Source of the DNA: JBIOJM01 sp044450785
Lineage (GTDB): Bacteria; Planctomycetota; Planctomycetia; Isosphaerales; Isosphaeraceae
Direction: 5' to 3'
Assembly: GCA_044450785.1 (NCBI GenBank)
Contig: JBIOJM010000253.1
Coordinates: 1 to 15,150 of the forward strand
Length of the DNA stretch: 15,150 nt
Below are positions 1 to 6,108 of this stretch, piece by piece; within the stretch, counting starts at the first letter, position 1; each line of letters begins with the position of its first letter. The translations under genes were made by a program, and so were the position numbers. A model generated the notes under the pieces. The model had not been told where the DNA came from. It saw nothing but the letters and a program-made list of their open reading frames with translations, and searched no databases.

Positions 1-1
1 C

Positions 2-568
2 GACAGCCAGAACATCGAAGGAGGCTGGCGGTATCAACCGGTGAAAAAGGACGCCGATCTCTCGGTGACCATCTGCCAGATCAACGCGCTGCGGGCTGCG
101 CGCAACGCCGGTCTTTTTGTGCCGAAGGAGACGGTCGACGCCTGCATCCGTTACGTGAAACAGGCGCAGAACCACGACGGTGGTTTTCGATATCAGCTTC
201 AGGGAGGAACGTTGAGCGAGTTTCCGCGATCGGCAGCGGGCGTGGTCGCGCTTCAGAGCGCCGGAGAATATGATTCCAAGGAAGTCCGCGACGGGATCGC
301 CTATCTGCGTCAATTCGGCCAGGGCCTACCGCGTGGACGCCGCATCAATCATTATTTCTATGGTCAATACTATGCGGCCCAGGCGATGTGGCTCAAGGGA
401 GAAGACGCCTGGGCGGAATGGTATCCGGCCATTCGCAACGAGCTGCTCCGCCGCCAGGCGGCTTCGGGTTCCTGGACCGACAACGGTGTCTGCAACGAAT
501 ATGGGACAGCCATGGCGCTGATCATCCTTCAGATACCCAACAATTACTTGCCCATCTTTCAACGATGA
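2..568 (+). CDS. Prenyltransferase/squalene-oxidase repeat protein, 3' end only
   Basis: The reading frame is open from the first bases of the window, so the N-terminus lies upstream and 188 residues are visible. The visible part has the glycine/aromatic repeats of alpha/alpha-barrel squalene-cyclase-like proteins: GGWRYQP near the left edge, NHDGGFRYQ about 50 residues later, and GSWTDNGVCNEYGTAMALIIL near the end. Planctomycetes have many such proteins, usually annotated as prenyltransferase/squalene oxidase repeat-containing; most have no assigned substrate. No DxDD catalytic motif of a true squalene-hopene cyclase is visible, but the missing N-terminal part cannot be judged. An internal GTG at 41 is in frame, but homology-like sequence continues before it, so it is not taken as the start. 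The TGA stop overlaps the ATG of the next gene, which suggests translational coupling. Family assignment is fairly sure; function is unknown. Confidence 0.85.
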   Translation, partial: DSQNIEGGWRYQPVKKDADLSVTICQINALRAARNAGLFVPKETVDACIRYVKQAQNHDGGFRYQLQGGTLSEFPRSAAGVVALQSAGEYDSKEVRDGIAYLRQFGQGLPRGRRINHYFYGQYYAAQAMWLKGEDAWAEWYPAIRNELLRRQAASGSWTDNGVCNEYGTAMALIILQIPNNYLPIFQR

Positions 569-1851
569 CCGGAAGGGCCGGCCCTGTGTTATCCTCTTGC
601 AATCGATCGAAAGACGTTCACGGACGTGGCACGGTCGCGAGTGCCGTGCTCATGGCCGTCCTTGGTGGGCTCACGTCGCCGGTTGCCGGCGCCGGATCGG
701 ATGCGCCGGTTTCGTCCGATCCTGTCTTCAAGGGGCTCTTGCTCGATGGTCGAGCGGTTTCGGGACGGATTGTGTCGTTGGGCCCGGGTGCGATCCGGCT
801 GGCGTCCGCGGAAGGGGCCGAGCATGAGGTGCCGCTCAACCGTTTGATCAAGCTGACTCGCGAGGTTCCCGCCTCGTTCGCGCCGTTGGATCGCTCGCAG
901 GTGATCCTTCCCGAGGGGGACTGCCTCATGCGGGTCGTCGTCGGGTCGTCGACGGATACCAGCTTGGAAGTCCAATCGGACGCTCTGGGCAAGCTGGGGG
1001 TCCCGCTCGAATGTGTCCTGGGATTGATCATGTCGACCCCGGGCCAGACCGACGAGCTCGATCTACTGTGGGACCGGGTTCGACTCGAGGCGCGCAAGAC
1101 CGAAGTCGTCTGGTTGATGAACGGTGACCGGCTGTCCGGTGGGTTCCTCGGTCTGGACGACCGGAAGCTCAAGATCCAGGTTGAGGGCAAGCCCGTCGAG
1201 ATCGATCGGCCGGGGATTCTCGCGGCTGGTTTCGACCCCAGGCTCGTCAACTATCCTCGGCCCAAATCCGACTTCATGGAGGTGACGCTGACGGACGGCA
1301 CGAGGCTCGGTGTCGAGGGTGCCCGGATCGACGAGGGAAGCGTGCAGGCCACGACGCGATTCGGACAATCGATTCGGTTTCCGCTCTCCGATCTGGTGCG
1401 CGTGCATGCGCGGAGTGGATCGGTTGTCTACCTCTCCCAGCGGAAGCCGGCCGAGGTTCGATATGTTTCCTATGTCGGTCCGACTCGCGATTATCGCCTC
1501 GATCGGACTGTCGATGGGCATGTCTTTCAATTGGCGAGCCAGACTTACGACCGCGGCATCGGCACCCAGAGCCGCACCTTGATGGCGTACGGCATCGAGC
1601 CGGGGGATCGCCGGTTCCAGGCGCTCGTTGGAGTCGACGAGCGGGCAGGACCGCTCGGGAGCGTCGTCTTTCGGGTGCTCCTGGATGGGGTGGAACGATT
1701 CAAAACTCCCCCCCTGACGGATCGTGATGCACCCAGGTCGATCGATGTCGACCTGTCGGGCGGCAAGTTCTTGTTCCTGGTCACCGAATTCGGCGATCGC
1801 GGCAATGTGCGCGATTTTGCGGACTGGGTGGAAGCCCGGTTGATCCGCTGA
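565..1851 (+). CDS. Secreted NPCBM/NEW2 domain protein with internal beta repeats
   Basis: The start at ATG 565 is chosen because it overlaps the previous stop (ATGA) and puts a signal-peptide-like stretch near the N-terminus: basic residues, then a hydrophobic core at about 24-40 (SAVLMAVLGGL), ending at PVAGAG. The protein is 428 residues. Residues about 295-425 match the NPCBM carbohydrate-binding-like domain associated with glycoside hydrolase family 98, with YDRGIGTQS, an RRFQALVGVDE strand, GSVVFRVLLDG and a C-terminal FADW. Residues 57-280 hold four similar segments of about 40 residues, each reading roughly L-x-D/N-G-x-x-L-x-G followed by a strand ending in a V/I-P/D-L-like turn. The domain is usually taken to bind glycan, probably outside the cytoplasm. 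No catalytic domain is seen. A longer reading from GTG 388 would overlap the upstream gene by 180 bases and lose the signal peptide, so it is not favoured. Confidence 0.88.
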   Translation: MTGRAGPVLSSCNRSKDVHGRGTVASAVLMAVLGGLTSPVAGAGSDAPVSSDPVFKGLLLDGRAVSGRIVSLGPGAIRLASAEGAEHEVPLNRLIKLTREVPASFAPLDRSQVILPEGDCLMRVVVGSSTDTSLEVQSDALGKLGVPLECVLGLIMSTPGQTDELDLLWDRVRLEARKTEVVWLMNGDRLSGGFLGLDDRKLKIQVEGKPVEIDRPGILAAGFDPRLVNYPRPKSDFMEVTLTDGTRLGVEGARIDEGSVQATTRFGQSIRFPLSDLVRVHARSGSVVYLSQRKPAEVRYVSYVGPTRDYRLDRTVDGHVFQLASQTYDRGIGTQSRTLMAYGIEPGDRRFQALVGVDERAGPLGSVVFRVLLDGVERFKTPPLTDRDAPRSIDVDLSGGKFLFLVTEFGDRGNVRDFADWVEARLIR

Positions 1852-1894
1852 GTACTCGCGTCAAGATCGAGCGATGTGAGGTCGTGGCGCAGTC

Positions 1895-2698
1895 ATGCCC
1901 ACATGGTCTTTCAAGTGGCAGATGGACCTCGATGCGGCGGATACCATGACGACGCCGGCAAACAAGGGGGAAGCCGAGGAGAGCGATCGGCTCAGGGATC
2001 TTGGTCATCTCTCCGCCTCGGTCGCGCACCACGTCATCAACGCCTTCAGCGCCGTCGTGAGCAATGCGGAGTTGATTCGCGCTCGTACCACTGATCCCAT
2101 CGATCCGTCCGAGCTCGATGCTCTGGGGAGCTCGATGATCGAGACGGCGCTCGACGCGTCGCAGGTCGCGCGCCGACTGATCGACTGGGCGAGGAATGTG
2201 ACCGCGGTCGACGCCGGCCGGACCGGAAACGAACCTCCGGCAGTCGACTTGAATCAACTGATCGAGGAGATGATCGAATCGGAGAGAAGCTCAGAGCGCA
2301 CGGGAGTGGACTGGGTACTCGACCTGGCTCCGATCCCATCAATTCCAGGTTACGCCGTCCAGCTTCGGTCGATGCTCGGCAAGCTCGTCCAGAACGCTCA
2401 TGAGGCCCTGCCGCGTGGGTCGGGCACCGTGGCGATCACCACGCGGATCGACTCTCGGAGCTGGGTGTTGATCATGATCCGGGACTCGGGTTGCGGAATG
2501 AGTCCGGAAGTCCTCAAGCACGCAACCGAGCCTTTTTTCAGCACGAAACCCGACCATAGCGGCGTGGGATTGACCATCGCGCTCGGAATCTGGCGCCGGC
2601 ATCGCGGCGCCTTCTCGATCGACAGTCACCCCGGCCAGGGAACCACGATCCAACTCTCGATCGGACCGTTTCCGCCTGTGCGTCAGGTCAATCCTTAG
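1895..2698 (+). CDS. Soluble sensor histidine kinase (HisKA-like plus HATPase)
   Basis: This is a 267-residue kinase without a transmembrane segment, PAS or receiver domain, so it is probably cytoplasmic. The H-box region is LGHLSASVAHHVINAF with candidate phospho-acceptor His45. The ATPase part has the N-box (LVQNAHEAL, Asn167), the G1 box (RDSGCGM, Asp197), the F-box (EPFFSTKP, 212-219) and the G2 box (HSGVGLTIAL, 221-230), an NtrB-like order. The residue after the phospho-acceptor is His, not the usual Glu or Asp. The start is uncertain: ATG 1895 has only a distant GAGG, and in-frame ATGs at 1922 and 1948 also lack a good ribosome binding site. All three keep the catalytic parts. It follows the NPCBM gene by 43 bases and precedes hisH by 32, so co-transcription is likely. 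No response regulator lies next to it, so the partner is unknown. Confidence 0.88.
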   Translation: MPTWSFKWQMDLDAADTMTTPANKGEAEESDRLRDLGHLSASVAHHVINAFSAVVSNAELIRARTTDPIDPSELDALGSSMIETALDASQVARRLIDWARNVTAVDAGRTGNEPPAVDLNQLIEEMIESERSSERTGVDWVLDLAPIPSIPGYAVQLRSMLGKLVQNAHEALPRGSGTVAITTRIDSRSWVLIMIRDSGCGMSPEVLKHATEPFFSTKPDHSGVGLTIALGIWRRHRGAFSIDSHPGQGTTIQLSIGPFPPVRQVNP

Positions 2699-2730
2699 AG
2701 AGAGTGCGGACCCGTGGCGAGACGATTGGT

Positions 2731-3339
2731 ATGATCGTGATCATCGATTATGGAATGGGTAACCTCCGGAGCGTCCAGAAGGCGATCGAGGCGGTCGGAA
2801 GGGCGGCCGAGATCACGTCGGATCCCGATCGGGTGCGTAAGGCTTCGAAAGTCATCCTGCCGGGGGTAGGGGCATTTGCCGACGCCATGGCGGAATTGCG
2901 GCGCACCGGGCTGGGCGAGGCGTTTTGCGAGGCTGTTCATCAAGGTAAGCCGTGCCTGGGAGTCTGCCTCGGGCTACAGCTTTTATTCGACAGCAGCGCG
3001 GAAGATGGCGAGCACGCCGGGTTCGGTCTGCTCCCGGGGCGTGTCGTCCGCTTTGCGTCACGGCCGGGTTTGAAGGTGCCGCACATGGGATGGAACACGC
3101 TGCGCATCTGCAAGCCAGCGCCGTTACTCGCGGGATTGCCTGCCGAGCCGTCGGTCTATTTCGTTCACTCATACTTTGCCGTTGCGCAGAACCCCGAACA
3201 CGTGGCCGCAGAGGCCGACTATCCCGATCCATTCGCTGCCGTCGTCTGGCGCGATAACCTGACGGCTTGCCAGTTCCATCCCGAGAAGAGCCAGGCGACA
3301 GGCCTGGCGATGTACGCCAACTTCGTTCGCTTGAGCTAA
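2731..3339 (+). CDS. hisH: Imidazole glycerol phosphate synthase, glutaminase subunit HisH
   Basis: HisH hydrolyses glutamine and channels ammonia to HisF, which closes the imidazole ring to form imidazole glycerol phosphate and AICAR in histidine biosynthesis. The 202-residue product has the class I glutamine amidotransferase triad: Cys79 in GVCLGLQLLF, and His183 and Glu185 in QFHPEKSQ. It also has the HisH N-terminus IDYGMGNLRSV, the PGVGAF loop (44-49), HMGWN and YFVHSY. The start is ATG 2731 because HisH proteins begin right before this VIIDYGMGN strand; the in-frame GTG at 2704 would add nine unrelated residues. The ribosome binding site is weak. It is the last gene of a tight same-strand run, but neither hisA nor hisF follows as in many his operons, so its partner HisF must be encoded elsewhere. 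Confidence 0.97.
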   Translation: MIVIIDYGMGNLRSVQKAIEAVGRAAEITSDPDRVRKASKVILPGVGAFADAMAELRRTGLGEAFCEAVHQGKPCLGVCLGLQLLFDSSAEDGEHAGFGLLPGRVVRFASRPGLKVPHMGWNTLRICKPAPLLAGLPAEPSVYFVHSYFAVAQNPEHVAAEADYPDPFAAVVWRDNLTACQFHPEKSQATGLAMYANFVRLS

Positions 3340-3411
3340 TATGAAATATAGGGGTTACGGCTTCCACGGATCGCAGGAATTACCACAGTTTCCATGGGTT
3401 GGGTGCACGTT

Positions 3412-3436
3412 TAGTGCACAGTATACATGTGCACTA
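3412..3436. promoter_or_regulatory. Operator-like inverted repeat overlapping the promoter
   Basis: The perfect 9-bp arms TAGTGCACA (3412-3420) and TGTGCACTA (3428-3436) flank the 7-base spacer GTATACA. A third copy of the core GTGCAC stands at 3403-3408, so the hexamer, itself a palindrome, occurs at 3403, 3414 and 3429. The dyad fills the space between the possible -35 and -10 elements and ends right before the TATAAT. A bound repressor would block RNA polymerase, so this is a likely operator. The binding protein is not identifiable here, and the site does not clearly match the LexA boxes I know. Confidence 0.5.
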
Positions 3437-3442
3437 TATAAT
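3415..3442 (+). promoter_or_regulatory. Sigma70-like promoter before the small gene pair
   Basis: A perfect TATAAT (-10) lies at 3437-3442. Sixteen bases upstream, TGCACA (3415-3420) matches four of six positions of the -35 consensus. The region is clearly AT-richer than the coding DNA around it. Transcription would start near 3449, giving a leader of about 45 bases to TTG 3493 or about 125 bases to ATG 3574. This is inferred from sequence only. Confidence 0.5.
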
Positions 3443-3481
3443 CTTTCCGGGCTTCCGGTTGATGTCCTGACGCGCGACCGG

Positions 3482-3495
3482 AGAGGAACACCTTG
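3482..3495 (+). promoter_or_regulatory. Possible RBS and TTG start, alternative to ATG 3574
   Basis: AGAGGA (3482-3487) sits five bases before an in-frame TTG at 3493. Starting here would extend the following gene by 27 residues. The site is better than anything before ATG 3574, and it suits the short leader expected from the promoter at 3437-3442. However, the added residues look poorly constrained and have lower third-position GC. Confidence 0.35.
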
Positions 3496-3573
3496 GCCCG
3501 AATCTCATCTTTCGGCCAACCGCTCGCCCGACCGAAACGTGTCGCCCCGACCAATTCCTGCTATCCATATCCC

Positions 3574-4128
3574 ATGGGCGCATGGAAACGGATTCTCGAT
3601 CGGATCACAAGAGCGGCAAGGAAGCGGACGAGCCGCGCCCATCCTACGCCGCGCAACTGGCCGAATCTCGCGCCGCCTGTGCCGATCCCGACCGACGAGG
3701 CGGATCATGCCGAGCAATTCGCGCTCACCTGGTATGATCGCCTCGAGTCGCTCACGCAGAAACGCCTGCGCGAGCTCGGGATTCCCGATGATCAGATCGG
3801 CGCTTTCGATCACGATTGCGACCTGCGGCTTGCCGCCTTCCACCCGAAGGAGCGCACCGGCGGTGGCATCTCCCCCGGCGCGCGCATCAATCTGAACAGC
3901 GGCGTATTCAACCCGGAGCTGCTTGTCCCGCATCCCAGCCCGACGGTATCATCGATCTGGGGGAAAGCGCGCCTGCGCGACCGTTGCGATGCCGTGATCG
4001 CCCACGAATACCACGAGGGGCAAGGCGTGTCCCACGCGGAGGCCGAGCGTCGAGCCTCACAGACCGAGCTCCCGGTCACCGACGGCGCCAGGCGCATCCT
4101 GCGAGCGATGGCCGAAAGGGGACGATGA
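3574..4128 (+). CDS. Uncharacterised protein with C-terminal AHEYHE motif
   Basis: The product is 184 residues from ATG 3574, or 211 from TTG 3493, which has the better ribosome binding site. The N-terminus is very basic (WKRILDRITRAARKRTSR), followed by a proline-rich stretch. The rest looks like a compact soluble domain: a helical segment (FALTWYDRLESLTQKRLRE), a glycine-rich turn (TGGGISPGARINLNSG) and a C-terminal part with AVIAHEYHEG and a TELPVTDGARRILRAMAE tail. There is no signal peptide or membrane segment. HEYHE looks like a zinc-protease motif but does not have the HExxH spacing, so no enzymatic activity is claimed. Similar tails occur, as I recall, in planctomycete hypothetical proteins. 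The stop overlaps the next start (ATGA), and the pair seems to have its own promoter and operator. The frame is well supported; function is not recognised. Confidence 0.7.
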   Translation: MGAWKRILDRITRAARKRTSRAHPTPRNWPNLAPPVPIPTDEADHAEQFALTWYDRLESLTQKRLRELGIPDDQIGAFDHDCDLRLAAFHPKERTGGGISPGARINLNSGVFNPELLVPHPSPTVSSIWGKARLRDRCDAVIAHEYHEGQGVSHAEAERRASQTELPVTDGARRILRAMAERGR

Positions 4129-4493
4129 TGCTGCACAATCTCACCATCGGTCATCTCGATCCTGCCGCCATCACCAGCGAGCGCCGCATCGCCGTCCTGC
4201 GCCCACTGGAGATAGACGTCGTTCATCGCCTGCTCAAGGAGCTTGGCGGTATTGACAAGGGTGGGAGCCCAACGCTGGAGAGGGGCAAGGTCGAATTCCG
4301 TGATGGGTATCTAATCTGCCCCTGGCGCATCGGCGGCTGGCACAACCGAACTGCTGAGGAATTCGCGCTCCGTCTCCAGCAGGAGACGGGATGCGTCCTG
4401 GCCGACCGCGAGCATTCGCGGATCATCGAGCCGAAGCAACTACAGGGGTTGAATGGCGCAGCAGTGGCGGCTGAGGGAGCGCGGGCGAGGTAA
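4125..4493 (+). CDS. Small uncharacterised protein coupled to the AHEYHE gene
   Basis: This 122-residue protein starts at ATG 4125 inside an ATGA overlap with the upstream stop; AAAGGGG a few bases before it is a fair ribosome binding site. An ATG at 4128 directly follows and is equally possible. The protein has no signal peptide, membrane span or known catalytic motif. It is mixed alpha/beta in look: an early conserved-looking segment (RIAVLRPLEIDVVHRLLKELGG), a central aromatic strand (GYLICPWRIGGWHN), then an amphipathic helix (TAEEFALRLQQETGC) and a short tail. The final residues look like low-complexity Ala/Arg and may be unstructured. Tight coupling suggests that it acts with the upstream protein, for example as subunit, partner or immunity/antitoxin protein, but nothing in the sequence decides between these. 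Confidence 0.65.
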   Translation: MMLHNLTIGHLDPAAITSERRIAVLRPLEIDVVHRLLKELGGIDKGGSPTLERGKVEFRDGYLICPWRIGGWHNRTAEEFALRLQQETGCVLADREHSRIIEPKQLQGLNGAAVAAEGARAR

Positions 4494-4500
4494 GCCATTC

Positions 4501-4514
4501 GCCCCGCGCGGGGC
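4501..4514. other. GC-rich palindrome after the small gene pair
   Basis: GCCCC-GCGC-GGGGC is a perfect palindrome starting eight bases after the TAA at 4491-4493. It could fold into a five-pair stem with a four-base loop. No T-run follows on the + strand, so it is not a standard intrinsic terminator; it may slow RNA polymerase or protect the 3' end of the mRNA. Confidence 0.35.
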
Positions 4515-4572
4515 CTTCTCGGCGCACCGGGGCGGATGGAAACAAACGACCTGGGTTCGGGCCGAATCATTA

Positions 4573-4606
4573 CGTCCCCTTTTTTCGCCGTCTCCTTTTT
4601 CGTCCC
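4573..4606. repeat. Short degenerate pyrimidine repeats between convergent genes
   Basis: CGTCCCCTTTTTT (4573-4585) is followed by CGTCTCCTTTTT (4589-4600) and a partial CGTCCC (4601-4606). Read on the - strand these are A-tracts next to GGRGACG. Nearby, TTCGGGCCGAA just before the repeats is almost palindromic. The surroundings, about 4494-4673, hold no gene that I can support. This may be a decayed interspersed repeat; the T-runs could also help end transcription from the left. Confidence 0.4.
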
Positions 4607-4673
4607 GGCAGACAACACGCTGGGCGGTTCACTGCGCGATCGGATCCTCGAGTGACGGTGGACTGCGTCTCTC

Positions 4674-6044
4674 TCAGCCCCTGCAGAACTCCCTCACGGC
4701 GTCAGAAACCACTTCCAACCCTTCGATTAAAGCCTCCTTGGAGATGGTGAGCGGCGGATTGATCTTGATCGCGCCGCCACCGACCCCCACCGGGGCGAAC
4801 AACATCACACCGGATTCGACGCATTTCCGCACGACTTCCCAGGCGGTATCGTGGTCCGGTGTCGTTGTGTCGGGGGCGACGAACTGAATCGCCGCGACCA
4901 GACCGATCGAGGCCACCTTACCGATCCGTCGATTCGAGACGTTGCGCATCGAGGCACAGGCCTCGGCAAGAATCGGTCCCAGCCGCGCCGCATTCCCAAC
5001 GGCGTCCTCGTCCTCGAGGGCCCGAAGGTTGGCTAGCGTGGCCGCGCAGCAGATCGGGTTTGCCGTGTGGGTGCTGGTCATTTGCCCGGGACCATACAGG
5101 TCCATCACGTCCCGTCGACCGACGACGGCCGAGAGAGGCATTCCACCGGAGATGCCCTTGCCGCAGGTGATCAGATCGGGCGACACCCCGAGGTGTTGAA
5201 ACCCGAACATCATTCCGGTCCGGCCGAACGCGGCTTGGATCTCATCGAAAATCAAAAGGGCCTTGTGCGTGTCACACCACTCGCGCAGCCGCGCTGCGTA
5301 GTCGACCGGGAACATCTGGGCGTTGCAGCCCTGATACGTCTCCGTCATCACGGCGCAGACCGAGTCTGCCTCAACGCCGAGCCTGGCGAGGCTCCGCTCG
5401 AACAACGCGAACGACGTGTCAGTGGTCCGGAACCCGTCGGGGAATGGAACCTGCACGTACTCGGGATGCGTACTCGGGATCCAATCTTTCAGGGCCGGCG
5501 TCCCGCCAGCAAGCTGGGCGCCCAAGGTTCGTCCGTGGAAAGCATTTTCGAAGGTGACGATGTGCTTCTTCGCGGCATGTCCTGTCCGAGCCGCGTACGT
5601 GAACGCGAGCTTCATCGCGCACTCCGTCGCCTCGGACCCCGTCGACAGCAGGAACACCTTCTCCAGCGGCGGGGGCGCCATCGCCGCGAGCTTCTCGATC
5701 AGCTCGATTCGGGGCTCGTTCGCGAAACAATAGGTGTGGTACAGCCCGGTCTCGAGTTGCTGCCTCATCGCCTCAATCACCCTGGGGTGGCCGTAACCCA
5801 TCGAGGCGACGAGCACCCCCGCCGAAAAGTCGATCCACTGGTTGCCGTACGGGTCGCGGATGGAGAAGCCGTTCCCTTCGTGCCAGATGACGGGCGGTTG
5901 GCCCCCCATCGACGCGGGCTCGTGTTTTCGCAACCGCTCGAGCCGGGAAATCGACGCCGGAGCCGGAATCGGGGTCACGATCCGGCGATGCGTCGTGTTG
6001 ATTTGAGGAACGCGTCTCGGGGTCAGAGGAAACTCTCGGCCCAT
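4674..6044 (-). CDS. Class III PLP-dependent aminotransferase (GabT/ornithine type)
   Basis: The 456-residue product is a fold-type I, class III aminotransferase that moves an amino group between an omega- or alpha-amino donor and a keto or aldehyde acceptor. Visible family signatures are STGSEAT (134-140, phosphate-binding loop), FENAFHGRT (165-173), LLIFDEIQAAFGRTG (263-277, Asp267 contacting the pyridine nitrogen) and the PLP Schiff-base Lys296 in TCGKGISGGMPLSAVVG. STHTANP (324-330) provides the other phosphate contacts. The length fits the family. The start ATG at 6044 has GGAG seven bases before it. The nearest named relatives by motif are 4-aminobutyrate aminotransferases, but substrate cannot be read from sequence and several class III enzymes look alike. 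It lies 64 bases downstream of the Gfo/Idh/MocA oxidoreductase on the same strand, so an oxidise-then-transaminate pathway is plausible. Confidence 0.95.
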   Translation of the reverse strand: MGREFPLTPRRVPQINTTHRRIVTPIPAPASISRLERLRKHEPASMGGQPPVIWHEGNGFSIRDPYGNQWIDFSAGVLVASMGYGHPRVIEAMRQQLETGLYHTYCFANEPRIELIEKLAAMAPPPLEKVFLLSTGSEATECAMKLAFTYAARTGHAAKKHIVTFENAFHGRTLGAQLAGGTPALKDWIPSTHPEYVQVPFPDGFRTTDTSFALFERSLARLGVEADSVCAVMTETYQGCNAQMFPVDYAARLREWCDTHKALLIFDEIQAAFGRTGMMFGFQHLGVSPDLITCGKGISGGMPLSAVVGRRDVMDLYGPGQMTSTHTANPICCAATLANLRALEDEDAVGNAARLGPILAEACASMRNVSNRRIGKVASIGLVAAIQFVAPDTTTPDHDTAWEVVRKCVESGVMLFAPVGVGGGAIKINPPLTISKEALIEGLEVVSDAVREFCRG

Positions 6045-6080
6045 GGAAGATCTCCGGAACGTGGAATGAAAAGGTACTTC

Positions 6081-6106
6081 AAAAACACGCCCAGTCCGTT
6101 GGGGCG
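6081..6106 (-). terminator. Possible intrinsic terminator after the oxidoreductase gene
   Basis: Read on the - strand, CGCCC and GGGCG (plus-strand 6102-6106 and 6088-6092) can pair over a nine-base loop, and the stem is followed by TGTTTTT (T5 at 6085-6081). A sixth pair is possible with one bulge. It sits only three bases after the oxidoreductase stop and 36 before the aminotransferase start, so it would end or attenuate transcription between the two genes. The stem is short, so full termination is unlikely. Confidence 0.45.
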
Positions 6107-6108
6107 AC

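Noticed and set aside
388..564. Longer N-terminus of the NPCBM protein from GTG 388
   Set aside because: It lies inside the upstream gene, lacks the character of a protein start and would bury the signal peptide; ATG 565 with the ATGA overlap fits better.
3341..3895. 184-residue + strand reading frame beginning just after hisH
   Set aside because: It runs through the promoter/operator region and then out of frame over the AHEYHE gene; the Arg/Ser/Pro-rich sequence looks like a shadow.
3988..4030. Zincin HExxH active site in the AHEYHE protein
   Set aside because: The spacing is HEYHE rather than HExxH, so a protease call is not supported.
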